Assembly (NCBI GenBank): GCA_033239005.1
Contig: BSQZ01000078.1
Coordinates: forward strand, 1,217,542-1,281,541
Reading direction: 5' to 3'
Length of the DNA stretch: 64,000 nt
Source: Lamellibrachia satsuma
Taxonomy: Eukaryota > Annelida > Polychaeta > Sabellida > Siboglinidae
Under the pieces are notes generated by a model, which was not told the DNA's origin, did no database searches, and was given only the letters and a program-made list of their open reading frames with translations. Made by a program: the position numbers and the translations under genes. Of this stretch, positions 59,210 through 64,000 are shown one piece after another; position 1 is the stretch's first letter; every line of letters begins with the position of its first letter.

Positions 59210-60078
59210 CTGATTTACGTCGGATATGTGCGTATTTGTTAAGCTTTGCCGGAATACCAACAACGACTTGTTCTATTGTATCATCAAGGACGCGTACACA
59301 TCTGCCCCGCTGCCACCACTGGTTCGCACTGACCATAATTTGGTCAGTCCCTTGTCGCTATATAGACCGCGCGTGCAACGCGAACCGCCAGAGACGAAGA
59401 CATTACGCAAGTTGACCAAGGATGCGTGGGACGCCCTGAAGGGATGTGTTGGCTGTAATGACTGGTCAGTGTTCACAGACACATGACCTCAATAAACTAG
59501 CAGTGTGCGAATACATTAATTTCTGTGTTCAAAGAATCATTCCCAGCAAAACTGTAAAGATCTATCCCAACAATAAGCCCTGGTTTACCAAGCACATTAA
59601 AGACATTTGGAATAGAAAGAAAAAGCTGTTGTATATAAAGACAGTTACGAGAGACACAACAACATCAAAAAGGAGTGGGAACTACTGAACGTGATGAATG
59701 GTTACAAAAGAAGACAAAAGAAATCAAGTCACCTCCGCTGACTACGCCAACGACCTAAATAAATTATGTGGGGTGGACATGTCTCAAAGCAGGATAGGGA
59801 CAGACTGGATAAGATTATAAATAAGACGGAATGTGTCGTAGGCAAGAGACAGGACAGGTTTGAGACATATTACCAGGGACGACTGACAAACAAACTGACA
59901 AACATACTTCATGATGACACGCACCCACTGAACGCGGACTTTGACAACAGATTCATTGAACGTAGCGGACGATTTGTGGTGCCTAGAGCTTGAACGACGA
60001 GATATGCTGGTTTGTTTGTGCCTTCGGCGATCAGCGTTTTTAATCAGAAAAAAGGAAGAACTGGGAAGGAAAAAATTA

Positions 60079-60147
<69 letters not shown>

Positions 60148-60300
60148 GGGGGGGCGTATATGGGTGTTTTTAATGTTTTGTATCTATAATTGTGTGTGAT
60201 AAATGTGGTATTTACTCTTGCATGTTTATATTTATATTTGTAATTGTATGCTTTGCGTAAGCAGAAACGCAATTTCCCTGCGGGGGTCAATAGAGTATTA
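59210..60300 (+). mobile_element. LINE fragment with endonuclease end, C-terminus and 3' tail (Rex/L2-like)
   Basis: The first part reads VKDAYTSAPLPPLVRTDHNL (SDH-like TDHN of the endonuclease), then KTLRKLTKDAWDALKGCV and VKIYPNNKPWFTKHIKDIW. The RT core is deleted, and at 59780-60040 the C-terminal block returns: LTNILHDDTHPLNADFDNRF, ERSGRFVVPRA and YAGLFVPSAISVFN. A (GT)n tract and a terminal AATTTCCCTGCGGGGGTCAA, TAGAGTATT tail follow. An internally deleted copy. Confidence 0.72.
60081..60153. repeat. (GT)n followed by poly-G
   Basis: About 32 GT units, then about nine G, inside the LINE 3' region. Confidence 0.95.
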
Positions 60301-60344
60301 TTTATCTTTTACCACATGCTGGCTGACCGTGGCATTTGTCAAGT

Positions 60345-61222
60345 CGGTTTTAAAAGTGTCTACTCCGGAAGCCCGAACACGTACACTTGTCTGAGCTACC
60401 ATGATGTTTGTATTATGATGAGTCATCATTTAAATCAATACCTTCCGTTATATACTGTATTCATAAAAATCATTCATTCGTAGGTTATTACAAATAATTA
60501 TCTACTCTGGAAGCCCGAACACGTTCACCTGTCTGAGTTACCATATTATTTTTATTATGACGAATCACCATTTAAATCAATACCTTCCGTTAAATACTGT
60601 ATTCATAAAAATTACGTTGGCTGCTGGGTGACACTGAGACTTGTAATCGGGCACAGATGTAACGTTTCATCTCTTGGCGTGCAAGTTGCCTGAAGGCTGA
60701 ACGGCTTCCAAAGGAGATCTTGCAAGGCACGCTCAAAAAATGCCTAATAAGAGGCAACAATGTGGATCGACAGAGGAATAGGTCTGGAGCCACGGGAGCT
60801 GTCCAACGTTTCTCATCACCGTGCTAGATGGAGGGTGGTTTATGTAGGAATGGATGAGAGGGAGTGAGCATAGTGACGGTGGAAACAAGAAGAGAAATAC
60901 GGAAGAACAACAGCAGCAGGACAGAAATGTTGTGAACACTCCACTCAATTTTAACTGAACAGTTTATTCGGTTACAGCTAAAAGGCTAAAGCATTGACAC
61001 ATAACAGTGTGTATGGGCAGCATCAAGTGTTTTCGTGCAGCGAGTATTACTAACGCCAATCCATATGTGTTTCACAACGTCTTATTCTGGCAAAAGGAAG
61101 ACATTGCTTTAGTACAACGTCTTCTGCTTCGTCCACTAGTCTCTGGTACCTACATGGATAGAAATAGCATATGAGTTCTCACTTCTCCAACATACACATG
61201 CATAATATGTATTTGTGAGTGT
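60345..61222. repeat. Dispersed repeat, copy 2, ending in (TA)n
   Basis: Homologue of 57955-58614. It also has an internal tandem duplication of about 138 bp (60357-60480 and 60497-60610, beginning TCTACTC(C/T)GGAAGCCCGAAC). It ends at the same place as copy 1 but passes into TA instead of TG. Confidence 0.86.
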
Positions 61223-61345
<123 letters not shown>

Positions 61346-61633
61346 AGTGATTGTTTTGAATAATTAGTTAATTGTGCAGATTTCCACATGATTTCGGCCA
61401 AGACTTTTTTCGCTAAATAAACTTAACTTAATTACATTTAAAAGTACTATGTATGAAGCGAATGCACTATATCATTTAATAAATTAATGACACATTTTCC
61501 ACAACCCTTCTTTGTGGATGCTTTTGGAAATGTACAAATTACGTAGAATGTGTGGTAATAATAATAATAAAAAAATACTTTGCTACATCAAGGCCAAACA
61601 TTAGATTAACGATTGTTTCTGTCACGTACCGAA

Positions 61634-61824
61634 TTAGTCAGAATGTCCGAAGATGCACTTCATGTAGCAAGCATTCTTTGATTTGAAGTTGTTCCAATTT
61701 CCTCCACATCCTCTGTAGTAGAATTTGTCGCACGTAATTGTCCTCCAGTTTTAGTACCATCTGTCCGTGCACATGGGGCCCCAGCCAATATCCGCCGGCC
61801 AGAAGCAGAGAGCCGGTCGATGAG
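61634..61824 (-). pseudogene. Kunitz (BPTI) domain exon with one internal stop
   Basis: After an acceptor CAAACGTAG at 61825 (phase 1, usual for Kunitz exons), the minus frame reads ALCFWPADIGWGPM, then CTDRWY, a TAA at 61753-61751, then NWRTITCDKFYYRGCGGNWN, NFKSKNACYMKCIFGHSD and a terminal TAA at 61636-61634. Six Cys are present. C3 to C6 have the Kunitz spacing (7, 12, 3), and C1-C3 is the usual 25. The second Cys sits three residues late, so the canonical G-P-C reactive loop is displaced. The internal stop replaces the second Tyr of the RWYY box. Kunitz domains are secreted protease inhibitors or channel-binding modules; no signal-peptide exon is seen. Probably a pseudogene. Confidence 0.78.
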
Positions 61825-61925
61825 CTACGTTTGACAAATGAAAAAAGATACCGTCTTTAAATTTTTTGAGTTGGGCGAACGTATCTGATATCTACTGAAT
61901 GCATTTCCACCAGGTTAATTGTGAC

Positions 61926-62258
<333 letters not shown>

Positions 62259-62748
62259 ATTTGTAAGCTGATATACCCGAACACATACTCGCAGCAACGG
62301 CCCAAAATAATATCTACACATAATACATATACAATACTGACATATTAAGCCAGTCTTCACATACTTAACCCTGTTGAGCTGCTGGGCTTAAATTGTGTCT
62401 ACGAGTCTATATTCACGATAGCTATGTAACACTGTTCAATAGTGCGGCCTCGTATGAAGTACTTAGAATGCTGACTTCAACATATGTTATTACATAAAAG
62501 GATAGGTAAGTAACAACATTTAACCAGTGGCATGTCTATATCCTTTCAATAATTATAAGTTTGTGTTTCATGGATTCAACCATAAAGTGCAATGCTTACG
62601 CCATGCGTTAGTCACATCAACCAGACCAACGAACAGGACACACCAAACCAAAACGACCCCACTGCAACATACAACACATCTTCCTTTTAATAACGTGTGT
62701 CGTTGCAAATATCATCTATCAGGTATTATTGCACTGTAAAAGATATCC

Positions 62749-62989
62749 ATGTTCTGAACAACCTGATCTACTGGATGCAACTTGATGCATCTACTGGATG
62801 CAACGCTTAGTACAAAACTTTATTAACATAGTTATGAAAAGTACTGATTTTATCACAAATACGTGTGTATAGATACGTGTATGTGCTAAAAGAAATGATG
62901 TCACAATGTCCGAGGGTGACACACTGTGTGCAGGTGTGTGTACTTGTCTGATATTATCAAACAAGTACACATATCCATACACACCCGGA

Positions 62990-63085
<96 letters not shown>

Positions 63086-63370
63086 TAACCTCTTCGTGTT
63101 TACCACTGTTGTCTTGAAAGTTCTCGTTTCTATCTAACTTCAACTGCTATTGCTGGGTACATCTATTGTCGCCGGTCACACCTGACGTTTCATTGGGCAA
63201 CGAGTCAAACACATATGAAATTTGTTCATTAATGTCCTAAGAAGTGTTCTTTGTAAAACATATTCACCCACATCCGTCATCACGTTTTTGCATTGGGAAC
63301 GAATTTGCAGATGGCGTGTACATCATCATTTCGACGAGTAGAAACGCATTAGTCATTGTAAAGGTTATTC
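62749..63370. repeat. Tandem segmental duplication, copy 1
   Basis: Runs from GTTCTGAACAACCTGATCTA through a (CA)n core, TCTATTGTCGCCGGTCACAC and CATCCGTCATCACGTTTTTG, to where the next copy begins at about 63371. About 620 bp. Confidence 0.85.
62993..63083. repeat. (AC)n microsatellite
   Basis: About 45 units, inside duplication copy 1. Confidence 0.97.

Positions 63371-64000
<630 letters not shown>

Overview
This is a stretch of an animal (metazoan) nuclear genome. The evidence is two multi-exon, intron-rich protein genes whose splice sites and reading phases I could chain from end to end. The introns are full of non-LTR retrotransposons, a tyrosine-recombinase retrotransposon, hAT-type DNA transposons, minisatellites and very long dinucleotide repeats. 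The transposon mix (CR1/jockey-like LINEs, Ngaro-type element, ZMYM/KIAA1586-like hATs) and the protein divergence suggest a marine invertebrate such as a mollusc, another lophotrochozoan or a lancelet. I cannot fix the species from the sequence.

Layout. 1-905: antisense LINE fragment. 1850-42547 (+): complete RALGAPB orthologue (Ral GTPase-activating protein subunit beta), 27 coding exons, 1529 or 1532 aa. Its introns hold a LINE with an Ngaro element inserted in it (12.4-18.7 kb), a 23-bp minisatellite (20.0-20.9 kb), two decayed hAT transposase genes (27.8-28.9 and 30.8-33.2 kb), a 53-bp minisatellite of about 3.1 kb (33.4-36.5 kb) and several small nonautonomous elements. 43643-54010 (-): complete MUS81 structure-specific endonuclease gene, 17 coding exons, 684 aa, convergent with RALGAPB. 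The two stop codons are only about 1.1 kb apart. 54.5-64 kb: repeat-rich flank with LINE fragments, a decayed packaging-type ATPase of probable viral or Polinton origin, a Kunitz-domain exon broken by one stop codon, a dispersed repeat present twice, a tandem segmental duplication and long (TG)n, (TA)n, (CT)n and (CA)n tracts.

The two genes are not an operon and have no obvious functional link. RALGAPB is the non-catalytic partner of the RalA/RalB GAP complex. MUS81 with EME1 cuts branched DNA in recombination and replication-fork repair. The most unusual signals are small duplications of exon ends together with their splice sites: around RALGAPB exon 12, in RALGAPB intron 19 (a copy of the end of exon 26) and at the MUS81 exon 14 acceptor. 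Others are a GC-AG intron, a hAT transposase gene invaded by a 15-bp coding minisatellite, and a 5'-truncated Ngaro insertion whose two terminal repeats differ at one base of 383. I found no convincing tRNA, rRNA or CRISPR feature.
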